DNA from: Burkholderiales bacterium
GTDB taxonomy: Bacteria; Pseudomonadota; Gammaproteobacteria; Burkholderiales; Burkholderiaceae_C
Assembly (NCBI GenBank): GCA_016213325.1
Contig: JACRAY010000006.1
Span: 110,553-174,552 of the forward strand
Reading direction: 5' to 3'
Length of the DNA stretch: 64,000 nucleotides
This document shows, one piece after another, positions 52,151-63,867 of the stretch (position 1 is the stretch's first letter; every line of letters begins with the position of its first letter). The position numbers and the translations under genes are program-made. The notes beneath the pieces were generated by a model, which saw nothing but the letters and a program-made list of their open reading frames with translations, searched no databases and had not been told where the DNA came from.

Positions 52151-52654
52151 CTACAGACCGGTGGTCGCCGATGGAAACGAAGGTGTGCTCTTCTGCAGCC
52201 ATTCCTGCAAGGCTTGCCGCAGCAGCACGCGCCGGTCGGGCTCGCTGCCGCAGATGCCCGCACTGTGGTCGAGGTCGCGGCGCTCCAGCACCCACGCCGG
52301 GCTCCAGATCGCGCTGGGCAGCTCCAGCGGGTCGGCCGAGGGGCAGGCCCTGGCGTCGATGATGTGCGTCCACGTGCGCCGCCACGTGACGAAGCGCGCG
52401 TGCTTGCGAATCATGATGTCGTAGTTCTTGGCCAGCAGCGTCATCTTGCGGCCCGACTTCGACCACGCCTGCAGCGAGTCGGCCACGGCACGCTCGTACA
52501 GCGGCCAGTCGTCGAAAGTGGCATCGCACAGGATGATCTCGTGCCAGCCGTCGCGCGCGGCCGTGGCGAGCGCGTCGCGCACGAGCTGCTGGAACTCTTC
52601 GCGGCCCTGGAACCGCCGTGAGGGCAGGCTTGCCGCTTGCTCGCCATCGTCCAT
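52151..52654 (-). CDS. Conserved protein of unknown function beside roxA
   Basis: 167 residues without signal peptide. FQQLVRDALATAARDGWHEIILCDATFDDWPLYE and YDIMIRKHARFVTWRRTWTH are the recognisable segments (given in part). The combination of helices and a conserved Arg/His-rich stretch recalls the phospholipase-D-like/HKD-adjacent DUF7931 family, but I cannot be certain. It follows roxA with only two bases between, a pairing seen in relatives, which suggests a link to ribosome modification or translation. Confidence 0.6.
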   Translation of the reverse strand: MDDGEQAASLPSRRFQGREEFQQLVRDALATAARDGWHEIILCDATFDDWPLYERAVADSLQAWSKSGRKMTLLAKNYDIMIRKHARFVTWRRTWTHIIDARACPSADPLELPSAIWSPAWVLERRDLDHSAGICGSEPDRRVLLRQALQEWLQKSTPSFPSATTGL

Positions 52655-52656
52655 GC

Positions 52657-53781
52657 TCAGCCTCCGTTTTCGTGCAGCCAGCCCGCTTCGCACCACGACC
52701 GCAGCAGTTCCAGCGCGCCTTCGCTCGCGCCCGCGAGGTCCTGCGCCGTGAGCGCCCGGCGGTCGGCCAGCCGGCGCATCAGCCGCGCATCGGCGCCCGC
52801 AGCGCGCCAGCTTTCGCCATTGACGAATACATGCCGCGCATCGTGCATCATTCGCGTGCGCCGGTCCAGCACGACGCTGTCCAGGCGCCGCGGCGCACGG
52901 CCGCCTTCGAACCAGACCTGGGGCTTGGGCTCGGTGAGGTATTCGCCGAGCGTCCGCTCCAGCGCCCCCGGGTCCTTCAGGGCGGCCGCCAGTGCTTCGC
53001 GGGCGAAAGCCACCAGCTCGGCCGGTATCGCCCCGGGCGTGGCGGTCGGGGCATGGCCGGCATCGCGGTACAGCGCCTCGCCCGCACTGTCGCGGGCGTC
53101 GTCGGCCAGCCGCTGCAGCAGCTCCTGGGCGAGCTCGCCGCGCTGCGGCGCGCGAAACCCGATGGAGTACGTCTGGCACTCGCCCTCGGCGATGCCGTCG
53201 TGGGCATAGCGCGGCGGCAGGTACAGCATGTCGCCGGGCTCCAGCAGGTACTCTTCCTCCGGCTCGAAGTTCGCCAGGATCTTCAGCGGCAGGCCCTCGT
53301 GCAGCGTGAGGTCGCGCTGGCGCCCGATGCGCCAGCGGCGCCGCCCCTCGGCCTGCAGCAGGCACACGTCGTAGCTGTCGAAGTGCGGGCCGACCCCGCC
53401 GCCATCGGTGGCGAAGCTGATCATCAGGTCGTCCAGCCGCGCGTCGGGCACGAAGCGGAACTGCTGCAGCAAGGCGTGCGCGCGGTCGTCGTGCAGGTCG
53501 ACGCCCTGGACCAGCAGGGTCCAGTCCGGCTGTGACAGCGGCGGCAACGCACGGCGGGTCAGCGGTCCGCGGCGCAGTTGCCAGCGGCCGCCCCTGGCCT
53601 GCACCAGTCGCGACTCGACATCGTCGCGGGCGGCCAGGCCGAACAGTTCGGTGCGCCCGAGCAAGGGCCGCAGGCCGGGCACGGCGGCGCGCACCAGCAA
53701 GGGCTTTTTCTGCCAGTGCCGGCGCATGAACTGGTCGGGAGCGAGGCCGCCCAGCAGCGGCAGGGGAATGGATGTGTCCAT
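52657..53781 (-). CDS. roxA: Ribosomal oxygenase (JmjC/cupin-fold, YcfD/RoxA-like)
   Basis: 374 residues, like E. coli YcfD (373). FMRRHWQKKPLLVR at the N-terminus and DDLMISFATDGGGVGPHFDSYD around residues 117-138 contain the iron ligands His133 and Asp135; His194 (YAHDG) completes the facial triad. The GRRRWRIG and YSIGFRAP segments match YcfD closely. It hydroxylates an arginine of ribosomal protein L16 using 2-oxoglutarate and oxygen (from the E. coli enzyme). The ATG at MDTSIPLPL was chosen; a TTG four codons earlier is possible. Confidence 0.88.
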   Translation of the reverse strand: MDTSIPLPLLGGLAPDQFMRRHWQKKPLLVRAAVPGLRPLLGRTELFGLAARDDVESRLVQARGGRWQLRRGPLTRRALPPLSQPDWTLLVQGVDLHDDRAHALLQQFRFVPDARLDDLMISFATDGGGVGPHFDSYDVCLLQAEGRRRWRIGRQRDLTLHEGLPLKILANFEPEEEYLLEPGDMLYLPPRYAHDGIAEGECQTYSIGFRAPQRGELAQELLQRLADDARDSAGEALYRDAGHAPTATPGAIPAELVAFAREALAAALKDPGALERTLGEYLTEPKPQVWFEGGRAPRRLDSVVLDRRTRMMHDARHVFVNGESWRAAGADARLMRRLADRRALTAQDLAGASEGALELLRSWCEAGWLHENGG

Positions 53782-53802
53782 GGAATGCGACAATTCTCAA
53801 CC

Positions 53803-54291
53803 ATGGAAGTGAACTCCCAATGCGTGGTCGCCCTCACGTGGACCTTGAAGGATACGGTGGGCGAAGTGCTCGACGTGCTCGACGAACCCGTCGAATTCCT
53901 GGTCGGCGGCAACGACCTGCTCGCGAAGATCGAGGAAGCCCTGCAGGGCCACCAGCCCGGCGACCGCATCGACCTGCACCTGGAGCCGGCCGATGCCTTC
54001 GGCGACTACGACGAAAAGCTCGTGTTCCTCGAGCCGCGCGACGTCTTCCCCAAGGAGCTGCAGGAAGGGTTGACGTTCGAAGGCCTGCCGCCCGGTGCGA
54101 CCAGCCAGGACGCCCCGAAGGACGTGCTGTACACGGTCACCGACATCTATCCCGACCACGTGGTGGTCGACGGCAACCACCCGCTGGCCGGCATGGCGCT
54201 CAGGCTGATGCTGAAGGTCGATGCCGTGCGGGAAGCGACGGAGGAAGAAATCGGCCGCGGCACCGCCGGGGCCGGTTTCTTCAAGGTGTAG
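53803..54291 (+). CDS. FKBP-type peptidyl-prolyl isomerase, SlyD-like
   Basis: 162 residues. The FKBP domain is split by an IF (insert-in-flap) segment as in SlyD (FGDYDEKLVFLEPRDVFPKE), and LAGMALRLMLKVDAVREAT closes the domain. The histidine-rich C-terminal tail of E. coli SlyD is missing, so nickel storage is unlikely. It catalyses proline cis-trans isomerisation and assists folding in the cytoplasm. It is divergent from roxA with 21 bases between. Confidence 0.88.
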   Translation: MEVNSQCVVALTWTLKDTVGEVLDVLDEPVEFLVGGNDLLAKIEEALQGHQPGDRIDLHLEPADAFGDYDEKLVFLEPRDVFPKELQEGLTFEGLPPGATSQDAPKDVLYTVTDIYPDHVVVDGNHPLAGMALRLMLKVDAVREATEEEIGRGTAGAGFFKV

Positions 54292-54330
54292 AAGGGCGCG
54301 GCAAGGGAACCTCGCCGCGTTGACCCGTCG

Positions 54331-54825
54331 TCATCCTCGGTAGATCACGCCGCCGTCGATGCGCACGCGGTCACCCACGCGCAGGTCGCCGGTGGCCGGC
54401 ACTTCATACACGCGCGTATAGCCCTGGTCCGTCATCATGGTGATGCGGTAGCCCGGTTGCGTCGTCATGCCCTGCTGGTTGCGCGCGATCTGGCTGCCGA
54501 TCACGGCACCGGCCACGCCGCCCAGCACCGTGGCGGCGCTGCGGCCCGAGCCGCTGCCGATCTGGTTGCCCAGCAGCGCGCCGGCTGCGCCGCCGACCAC
54601 CGCGCCCAGCACGTTCGGGCCGGTGGAGATGGTGGAGCCGGCCGGCATGTACTCGATGTTGGTGATACGGCCGTATTCCATGCCCGCCACCGGCATGGTG
54701 GTCACGGTCGTGGTGGGATACGTGGGATAGGTCGCCACGGGGGTCGTAGTGCCGCAGGCGGCGAGTGTGGCCGCAATGAGGCCGCCCGAAACGATGGCCG
54801 CAAGGCGTGTGGTCGAGGTGCGCAT
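54331..54825 (-). CDS. Outer-membrane lipoprotein with glycine-zipper (SlyB/OsmB-like)
   Basis: 164 residues. Lipobox LAAC with Cys24 after a 23-residue signal. The middle holds the two-helix glycine zipper VLGAVVGGAAGALLGNQIGSG..AATVLGGVAGAVIGSQ, typical of the SlyB/Pcp family. The C-terminal TGDLRVGDRVRIDGG region is a small OB-like tail of SlyB relatives. SlyB stabilises outer-membrane proteins under stress in other bacteria. Confidence 0.85.
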   Translation of the reverse strand: MRTSTTRLAAIVSGGLIAATLAACGTTTPVATYPTYPTTTVTTMPVAGMEYGRITNIEYMPAGSTISTGPNVLGAVVGGAAGALLGNQIGSGSGRSAATVLGGVAGAVIGSQIARNQQGMTTQPGYRITMMTDQGYTRVYEVPATGDLRVGDRVRIDGGVIYRG

Positions 54826-54963
54826 GTGTGCTCCTTATGGTCGTCAAACTGCCGGCGGTCCCACCTTGGGCCCGCCCGGTAGCAGCATTGAATAACCCCA
54901 CGCTCCTGCTTGGCCGCAGGAATCTCCGCGACGTTGTGTAGGACACCGCGGGTTTGACGCGGC

Positions 54964-55410
54964 TCAGCCTTTGCCTGTGCTGCCGTAGCCGCCTGCGCCG
55001 CGCGCCGTGGGCGGGAACTCGTCGACCACGTTGAACTCGGCCTGCACCACCGGCACGATCACCAGCTGCGCGAGCCGCTCCATCGGCTGCAGCGTGAAGG
55101 CGTCGTCGCTGCGGTTCCACGCGCTCACCATCAGCTGGCCCTGGTAGTCGCTGTCGATCAGGCCGACCAGGTTGCCCAGCACGATGCCGTGCTTGTGTCC
55201 CAGGCCCGAGCGCGGCAGGATCATCGCGGCATAGCCCGGGTCCTTCAGCCAGATGGCGATGCCGGTGGGCACCAGCTTCCACTGGTTGGGCCCGAGCGTG
55301 AGCGGCTCGTCGATGCAGGCGCGCAGGTCGAGCCCGGCACTGCCCGGCGTGGCGTAATGCGGCAGCTGTTCGACCATGCGGGGGTCGAGGATCTTGACGT
55401 CGAGTTTCAT
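54964..55410 (-). CDS. dut: dUTP diphosphatase
   Basis: 148 residues. [10 protein letters not shown] (motif 1), PRSGLG (motif 2), GLIDSDYQG (motif 3), and GAGGYGSTG at the end (motif 5) are the five-motif signature of trimeric dUTPases. It cleaves dUTP to dUMP and pyrophosphate, keeping uracil out of DNA. Its start overlaps the coaBC stop (ATGA), as in many betaproteobacteria. Confidence 0.95.
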   Translation of the reverse strand: MKLDVKILDPRMVEQLPHYATPGSAGLDLRACIDEPLTLGPNQWKLVPTGIAIWLKDPGYAAMILPRSGLGHKHGIVLGNLVGLIDSDYQGQLMVSAWNRSDDAFTLQPMERLAQLVIVPVVQAEFNVVDEFPPTARGAGGYGSTGKG

Positions 55411-56621
55411 GCGGGGATGCGTTTGGCGATTTCCTGCACCAGTGTGCGGGCGAGCGAGAGCTTGGACGCGCGCGCCAGCGGCTGCACGCCACTGGCGTCG
55501 ACCAGCAGCATCTCGTTGTCGTCCTTGCCGAAGGTGGTGGGGCCGATGTTGCCCACCAGCAGCGGGATGCCCTTGCGCTCGCGCTTGGCTTGCGCGTTGG
55601 CGGCGAGGTCGCGGCTCTCGGCGGCGAAGCCCACGCAGAACAGGCGGCCCTGCTTCGCGCGTTCGCCCTGCGCTACGGTGTGCAGGATGTCGGGGTTTTC
55701 GGTGAAGTGGATCGTGGGGCAATCGCCCGAACCGTCCTTCTTGATCTTGTGGTCCGCTTCGGTGGCGGGGCGCCAGTCGGCAACGGCGGCGGTGGCGATG
55801 AAGACGTCGGCGGTGGGGACGGCGCCCATCGTGGCATCGAGCATCTGGCGCGCGGACTTCACGTCGATGCGTTGCACGCCGCGGGGTGTGTCGAGGTGGA
55901 CGGGCCCAGCCACCACCGTGACGTCGGCGCCCGCCTCGCGTGCGGCGCGCGCGATGGCGAATCCCATCTTGCCCGACGAGTGGTTGGTGATGCCGCGGAT
56001 TGGGTCAAGCGCCTCGAAGGTCGGGCCCGCCGTGACGACCACGCGCTTGCCCTTGAGCACCTTGGGCTGGAACGAGGCGACCAGGTCTTCCAGCAGCTGC
56101 GCGGGCTCGAGCATGCGGCCGTCGCCGGTTTCGCCGCAGGCCTGGAAACCGCTGCCCACGCCGAGCACCTGCGCGCCGTCGGCCGACAGTTGAACCAGGT
56201 TACGTTGGGTGGCCGGATGCGCCCACATTTCGCGATTCATGGCGGGCGCCACCAGCAGCGGCACGCGGTCGACCGGGCGGGCCAGGCACATCACGCTGAG
56301 CAGGTCGTCGGCGCGGCCGTGCACCAGCTTGGCGATGAAGTCGGCGCTGCACGGCGCGATGAGCATCGCGTCGGCCTCGCGCGACAGGTTGATGTGCGGC
56401 ATGTTGTTGGGCTCGCGCGCGTCCCACTGCGAGGTGTAGACGGTGCGCCCCGACAGCGCCTGCATGGTGACCGCGGTGATGAACTGCTCCGCCGCTGCGG
56501 TCATGACCACCTGCACCGTGGCGCCCTCTTTCACGAGGCCCCGGCAAAGTTCGGCGCTCTTGTAACAGGCGATGCCGCCGGTGAGTCCCAGCACGATGTG
56601 CTTGCCTTGCAGGTCGTCCAT
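55407..56621 (-). CDS. coaBC: Bifunctional phosphopantothenoylcysteine decarboxylase/synthetase
   Basis: 404 residues. The N-terminal CoaC flavoprotein half has [14 protein letters not shown], the PASAN-type motif [10 protein letters not shown], and [11 protein letters not shown]. The C-terminal CoaB half has [24 protein letters not shown] and the DHKIKK lysines for CTP binding. The enzyme makes 4'-phosphopantetheine for coenzyme A. Upstream lies a large inverted repeat and then pyrG. Confidence 0.95.
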   Translation of the reverse strand: MDDLQGKHIVLGLTGGIACYKSAELCRGLVKEGATVQVVMTAAAEQFITAVTMQALSGRTVYTSQWDAREPNNMPHINLSREADAMLIAPCSADFIAKLVHGRADDLLSVMCLARPVDRVPLLVAPAMNREMWAHPATQRNLVQLSADGAQVLGVGSGFQACGETGDGRMLEPAQLLEDLVASFQPKVLKGKRVVVTAGPTFEALDPIRGITNHSSGKMGFAIARAAREAGADVTVVAGPVHLDTPRGVQRIDVKSARQMLDATMGAVPTADVFIATAAVADWRPATEADHKIKKDGSGDCPTIHFTENPDILHTVAQGERAKQGRLFCVGFAAESRDLAANAQAKRERKGIPLLVGNIGPTTFGKDDNEMLLVDASGVQPLARASKLSLARTLVQEIAKRIPA

Positions 56622-56652
56622 TTTCGAGAGTGTAGCCTCGGGGGGTCTCGAG

Positions 56653-56757
56653 TCTCCGGTTGGGTCTTGAACGCAGAAGTCGCAGAAGGAATTCAAGATC
56701 GTTTCTGCGACTTCTGCGCAATTTCTGCGACTTCTGCGTTCAAAGCCCAACCGGAGA
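56653..56757. repeat. Inverted repeat of the TTCTGCG family
   Basis: The left arm (56653-56688, TCTCCGGTTGGGTCTTGAACGC...) and right arm (56723-56757) are near-perfect reverse complements of about 35 bases. The right half also contains a direct duplication of the TTCTGCGACTTCTGCG unit (56702-56720 and 56722-56740). It fills the gap between divergent coaBC and pyrG, just upstream of the pyrG -10 box. Confidence 0.75.
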
Positions 56758-56776
56758 CCCCCACCGCCGGCACGCC

Positions 56777-58509
<1,733 letters not shown>

Positions 58510-58510
58510 G

Positions 58511-60687
<2,177 letters not shown>

Positions 60688-60688
<1 letters not shown>

Positions 60689-60963
60689 TGGCCGCCCGCC
60701 TCGTCACCGCGCTCCTCGTCGGGCTGCTCGTGGTCCTGCACGCGCAGCTGTGGTCTGGGCGGGGCAGCGTGGGCAACGTGGCGGACATGCAGCGCAAGCT
60801 CGACGAGCAGAAGGCCTCCAACGAGGTCGCGCGGCAGGCCAACGAGCGCCTGGCCGCCGAGGTGCGCGACCTGCAGGAAGGGCTGGAGATGGTCGAAGAG
60901 AAGGCACGGCTGGAGCTCGGCATGGTGAAGGCCAACGAGATCCTCGTGAACTACGGGAAGTAG
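60688..60963 (+). CDS. ftsB: Cell division protein FtsB
   Basis: 91 residues from GTG that shares its G with the eno TAG stop. One membrane helix (about 4-20) is followed by a coiled-coil (residues about 30-75, heptads in MQRKLDEQKASNEVARQ). C-terminal LELGMVKANEILVNYG is typical. In the FtsQLB complex it signals the septal synthase. The eno-ftsB pair is the expected arrangement. Confidence 0.92.
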
Positions 60964-60967
60964 CGTT

Positions 60968-61522
60968 GTGAACTGGACGGAGGCCGCGGGCTTCGCGCTC
61001 GCGCTGGCCATGGTCGGCTGCAACATCCGCGAGATCCACTGGGGGTGGCCGCTCGCCATCGCCAGCTCCATCCTCTACTATTTCGTGTTCTGGGACGCTA
61101 GGCTGTATGGCGACGCCGTGCTGCAGATCTTCTTCGCGGTGGTGGCGCTCTGGGGCTGGTTCCAGTGGCTGCGCGGGCGGCGCGGCGACGGCTCGGCGCT
61201 GAAGCCGGTGCGCCTGGCCCCGCGAGGCGTGGCTTTCACCGTGACCGCATGCGCCCTGCTGTGGCCGGTGACCGGCTGGTTCCTGGACACCTACACCGAC
61301 ACCGACGTGCCGTGGTGGGACGCTTTTCCCACGTCGACCAGCCTGGTCGGCCAGTTCATGCTGGGCCGCAAGTTCATCGAGAACTGGCTCGTGTGGATCG
61401 TGGTCAACGTCGTCAGCGTGGGGCTGTTCGTGTACAAGGACCTGTGGCTCACGGCGCTGCTGTACACGATCTTCATCGGCCTGAGCGTGGTGGGCTGGCG
61501 TGCCTGGAAGGCCAGGCTGTGA
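60968..61522 (+). CDS. pnuC: Nicotinamide riboside transporter PnuC
   Basis: 184 residues from GTG, with seven hydrophobic segments expected for the SWEET-like PnuC fold. NIREIHWGWPLAIASSILYY and a C-terminal ENWLVWIVVNVVSVGLFVYKDL are family signatures; the Trp residues form the nicotinamide pocket. It imports nicotinamide riboside by facilitated diffusion. The next gene encodes the kinase that traps it (GTGA overlap). Confidence 0.9.
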   Translation: MNWTEAAGFALALAMVGCNIREIHWGWPLAIASSILYYFVFWDARLYGDAVLQIFFAVVALWGWFQWLRGRRGDGSALKPVRLAPRGVAFTVTACALLWPVTGWFLDTYTDTDVPWWDAFPTSTSLVGQFMLGRKFIENWLVWIVVNVVSVGLFVYKDLWLTALLYTIFIGLSVVGWRAWKARL

Positions 61523-62127
61523 AGGTGTGCCTGCTGGGTGCGGAGAGCACGGGCAAGAGCACGCTGGCGCACGCGCTGGCCGGTCATTTCAATGCGCAAG
61601 GGCGCACGGCCGTCGTCGTGGGCGAGGTGCTGCGCGAATGGTGCGCCCGCGAAGGGCGCACGCCGCGCCCCGAGGAGCAGCTGCCCATCGCGCAGGAGCA
61701 GGAGGCGCGGGTAGCCGCCGCAGCGCTGGCTGCCGACGTGGTCATTGCCGACACCAGCGCGTTGATGGTGGCGATCTACAGCGCGATGCTGTTTGCGGAT
61801 GGCACGCTGTACCAGTTTGCGCTGGCGCAGCAGCGACTGTACGACGCTACGCTGGTCACCGGCCTCGACATTCCGTGGGTGGCCGACGGGCTGCAGCGCG
61901 ACGGCCCGCATGTGCGCGAGCCGGTCGACGCGCTGGTGCGCAGCGCGCTGCAGCGCGGCGACATCCCGTACCGGGTGGTGTACGGCAGCGGCGCCGAGCG
62001 GCTGGAGAACGCCCTGGTCGCGCTGGGCCAGCTCGGCCGCACGCCGCAGCCGGCCACATGGACGTGGGCTTGTGACAAGTGCAGCGACCCCGAGTGCGAA
62101 CATCGATTGTTCAGGCGGTTGTTGTGA
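61519..62127 (+). CDS. NadR-like ribosylnicotinamide kinase
   Basis: 202 residues from GTG. A P-loop GAESTGKST (7-15) and VTGLDIPWVADGLQRDGP match the kinase half of NadR; the adenylyltransferase half is absent. It would phosphorylate imported nicotinamide riboside to NMN, driving PnuC. An extra C-terminal CDKCSDPECEH segment, absent from E. coli NadR, could bind metal. Confidence 0.85.
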   Translation: MKVCLLGAESTGKSTLAHALAGHFNAQGRTAVVVGEVLREWCAREGRTPRPEEQLPIAQEQEARVAAAALAADVVIADTSALMVAIYSAMLFADGTLYQFALAQQRLYDATLVTGLDIPWVADGLQRDGPHVREPVDALVRSALQRGDIPYRVVYGSGAERLENALVALGQLGRTPQPATWTWACDKCSDPECEHRLFRRLL

Positions 62128-62136
62128 TGCTACGCT

Positions 62137-62161
62137 GCTGGGGTTTTCACCCCAGCCTACG
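62137..62161. repeat. Single-arm copy of the GCTGGGG repeat
   Basis: GCTGGGGTTTTCACCCCAGC(CTACG) forms a small hairpin and matches the left arm of the 46717-46777 inverted repeat except in the loop. It ends three bases before the thioesterase start, so it replaces the normal leader of that gene. Confidence 0.65.
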
Positions 62162-62163
62162 AG

Positions 62164-62565
62164 ATGCTCACGCAAGAACAACTCCAGCAAGTCCTCGAGC
62201 CCCTCTTCCCCGGCCTGATGGGAGTCCGCCTCACCGAAGTCACGCCTGAACGCGTGCTGGGTGAGCTGAAGGTCCGCCCCGACCTGTGCACCACCGGCGG
62301 CATCATGCACGGCGGTGCGTACATGGCATTCGCCGACACGCTGGGTGCCGTCGGCACCGTGGTCAACATGGAGCGCGGCAAGCGCACCACGACCACCGAT
62401 TCCAGCACCAAATTCATCGCCGGCGCGAAGATGGACACGGTGGTCACCGGCGAATGCATCGCCCTGCACCGCGGGCGCACCACGCAGGTGTGGCAGACCA
62501 GCATCCGCAATGCCGACGGCAAGCTGTGCGCCGTGGTCACGCAGACGCAGCTGATCCTGGACTAG
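62164..62565 (+). CDS. PaaI-family hotdog thioesterase
   Basis: 133 residues. GGIMHGGAYMAFADTLGAVGT (central helix, about 45-65) and the late RTTQVWQTSIRNADGKLCAVVTQT strands are the HotDog/PaaI pattern. It should hydrolyse an acyl-CoA, probably aromatic or medium-chain, but the substrate is not evident. The dispersed repeat ends just before its start; no good ribosome-binding site is visible. Confidence 0.88.
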   Translation: MLTQEQLQQVLEPLFPGLMGVRLTEVTPERVLGELKVRPDLCTTGGIMHGGAYMAFADTLGAVGTVVNMERGKRTTTTDSSTKFIAGAKMDTVVTGECIALHRGRTTQVWQTSIRNADGKLCAVVTQTQLILD

Positions 62566-62569
62566 CGCC

Positions 62570-62893
62570 GTGCCCGAGCAGCTCACCAAGCACCCGGAGG
62601 TCACGCTCGAAGTGCTGAAGAGCGGCCCGGCATCGTGCGGCACGGGCGCGCCGCAGGAAATCCTGAAGTCCTGCCCCAAGGACCGGTTCTGCAAGCTGCC
62701 GGGCGGCGAGATGTGCATCTACGGCCTGCCCGAGGCGACGAAGATGACGCAGGTGACGCAGGCCGAATGGCGGGCCATCGTGCCGCCCCTGCCTGCCACG
62801 CCGCCGGAGCCTTCGATGGTGCCGGTGGCCGTGGCCCTGGCAGCGGGCCTTCTCGTCGGCTTCGTCGTGGCGTGGTGGCTGCGCCGGCCATAA
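62570..62893 (+). CDS. Small tail-anchored protein with N-terminal cysteines
   Basis: 107 residues from GTG. The N-terminal half has five cysteines (SCGTG, SCPKDRFC, MC) and resembles a small zinc or redox domain; the C-terminal PVAVALAAGLLVGFVVAWWLRR is one membrane helix with a basic end. The family is unknown to me. It follows the thioesterase by 4 bases and is convergent with hslO. Confidence 0.65.
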   Translation: MPEQLTKHPEVTLEVLKSGPASCGTGAPQEILKSCPKDRFCKLPGGEMCIYGLPEATKMTQVTQAEWRAIVPPLPATPPEPSMVPVAVALAAGLLVGFVVAWWLRRP

Positions 62894-62896
62894 CGG

Positions 62897-63865
62897 TCAC
62901 TGCACCGTCGACGAAACCGGCGGCTGGTCGCCGGGCGAAGTGAAGATCTGCGCCGCATCGACCGCGTCGAACTGGTAGTGCAGCCCGCAGAAGTCGCAGG
63001 CCACGTCGATCTCGCCGCGCTCGGCCAGGATGCCCTCGGCCTCGTCGCGGCCCAGGCTGCGGATCATGCCGGCGACGCGCTCGCGGCTGCAGGTGCAGGC
63101 AAAGCGCGGCGTTTCCAGGTCGAAGCGCAGCATCTTCTCTTCCCAGAACAGGCGGCGCAGCACCGTTTCGACGTCCAGCTCCAGCAGCTCTTCGCGCGTG
63201 AGGCTGGCGGCCAGCGTCGCAATGCGGTTGAAGTCCTCGTACTTCGCTGCATGCTCGTCGTCACCCGGCCGCGTCTGCAGGTTGCGGTCGCCTTCCAGCG
63301 GCAGCCGCTGGATCAGCAGGCCGGCGGCCACCTTCTGGTCGGCAGCGAGGACGAGGCGCGTGTCCAGCTGTTCCGACTGGCGCATGTAGTGCTCCAGCAC
63401 GTCCGACAGCTTCTCCAGCCGTTCGCCCTGCGGGCCGCGCAGCGGCACCACGCCCTGGTAGGCCTGCTGGCCCGGCATGCGCTGCTTGGGGTCGAGCGTG
63501 ATCGCGCAGCGTCCGCCGCCCCTCACGTTCACCAGGTCCGTGAGGCGCGCGTTGGCGTCCACCGCACCGACGACCTTGGCCGTCACGCGCAGCCCCAGGT
63601 CGTGCTGGACTTCAGCCACCGCCACCTTCACCGGACCGTCGCCGTAGATCTGCATGACCAGCGCGCCGTTGAACTTGATGTTGGACTGCATCAGCGCGCC
63701 GGCTGCCGCCATCTCACCCAGCAGTTCCGACACGGGCAGCGGCCAGGGGCCGGTCGCTTCGTTGGCATGGCGGCGCTCCAGGATTTCGGTCCAGGCGTCC
63801 GTCAGGCGCACGATCATGCCGCGCACCGGCGCGCCTTCGAACAAGAACTTGTGCAACTCCGACAT
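62897..63865 (-). CDS. hslO: Redox-regulated chaperone Hsp33
   Basis: 322 residues. The zinc-binding cysteines Cys257, Cys259 (CTC) and Cys290, Cys293 (CDFC) near the C-terminus are the Hsp33 redox switch; the N-terminal domain has ALMQSNIKFNG and LTDLVNVRGGG. Hsp33 becomes active on oxidation and prevents aggregation. ATG at 63865 (MSELHKFLFEG) is the family start. The DNA immediately upstream is a group II intron, so no ribosome-binding site precedes it in the unspliced RNA. Confidence 0.93.
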   Translation of the reverse strand: MSELHKFLFEGAPVRGMIVRLTDAWTEILERRHANEATGPWPLPVSELLGEMAAAGALMQSNIKFNGALVMQIYGDGPVKVAVAEVQHDLGLRVTAKVVGAVDANARLTDLVNVRGGGRCAITLDPKQRMPGQQAYQGVVPLRGPQGERLEKLSDVLEHYMRQSEQLDTRLVLAADQKVAAGLLIQRLPLEGDRNLQTRPGDDEHAAKYEDFNRIATLAASLTREELLELDVETVLRRLFWEEKMLRFDLETPRFACTCSRERVAGMIRSLGRDEAEGILAERGEIDVACDFCGLHYQFDAVDAAQIFTSPGDQPPVSSTVQ

Positions 63866-63867
63866 TG

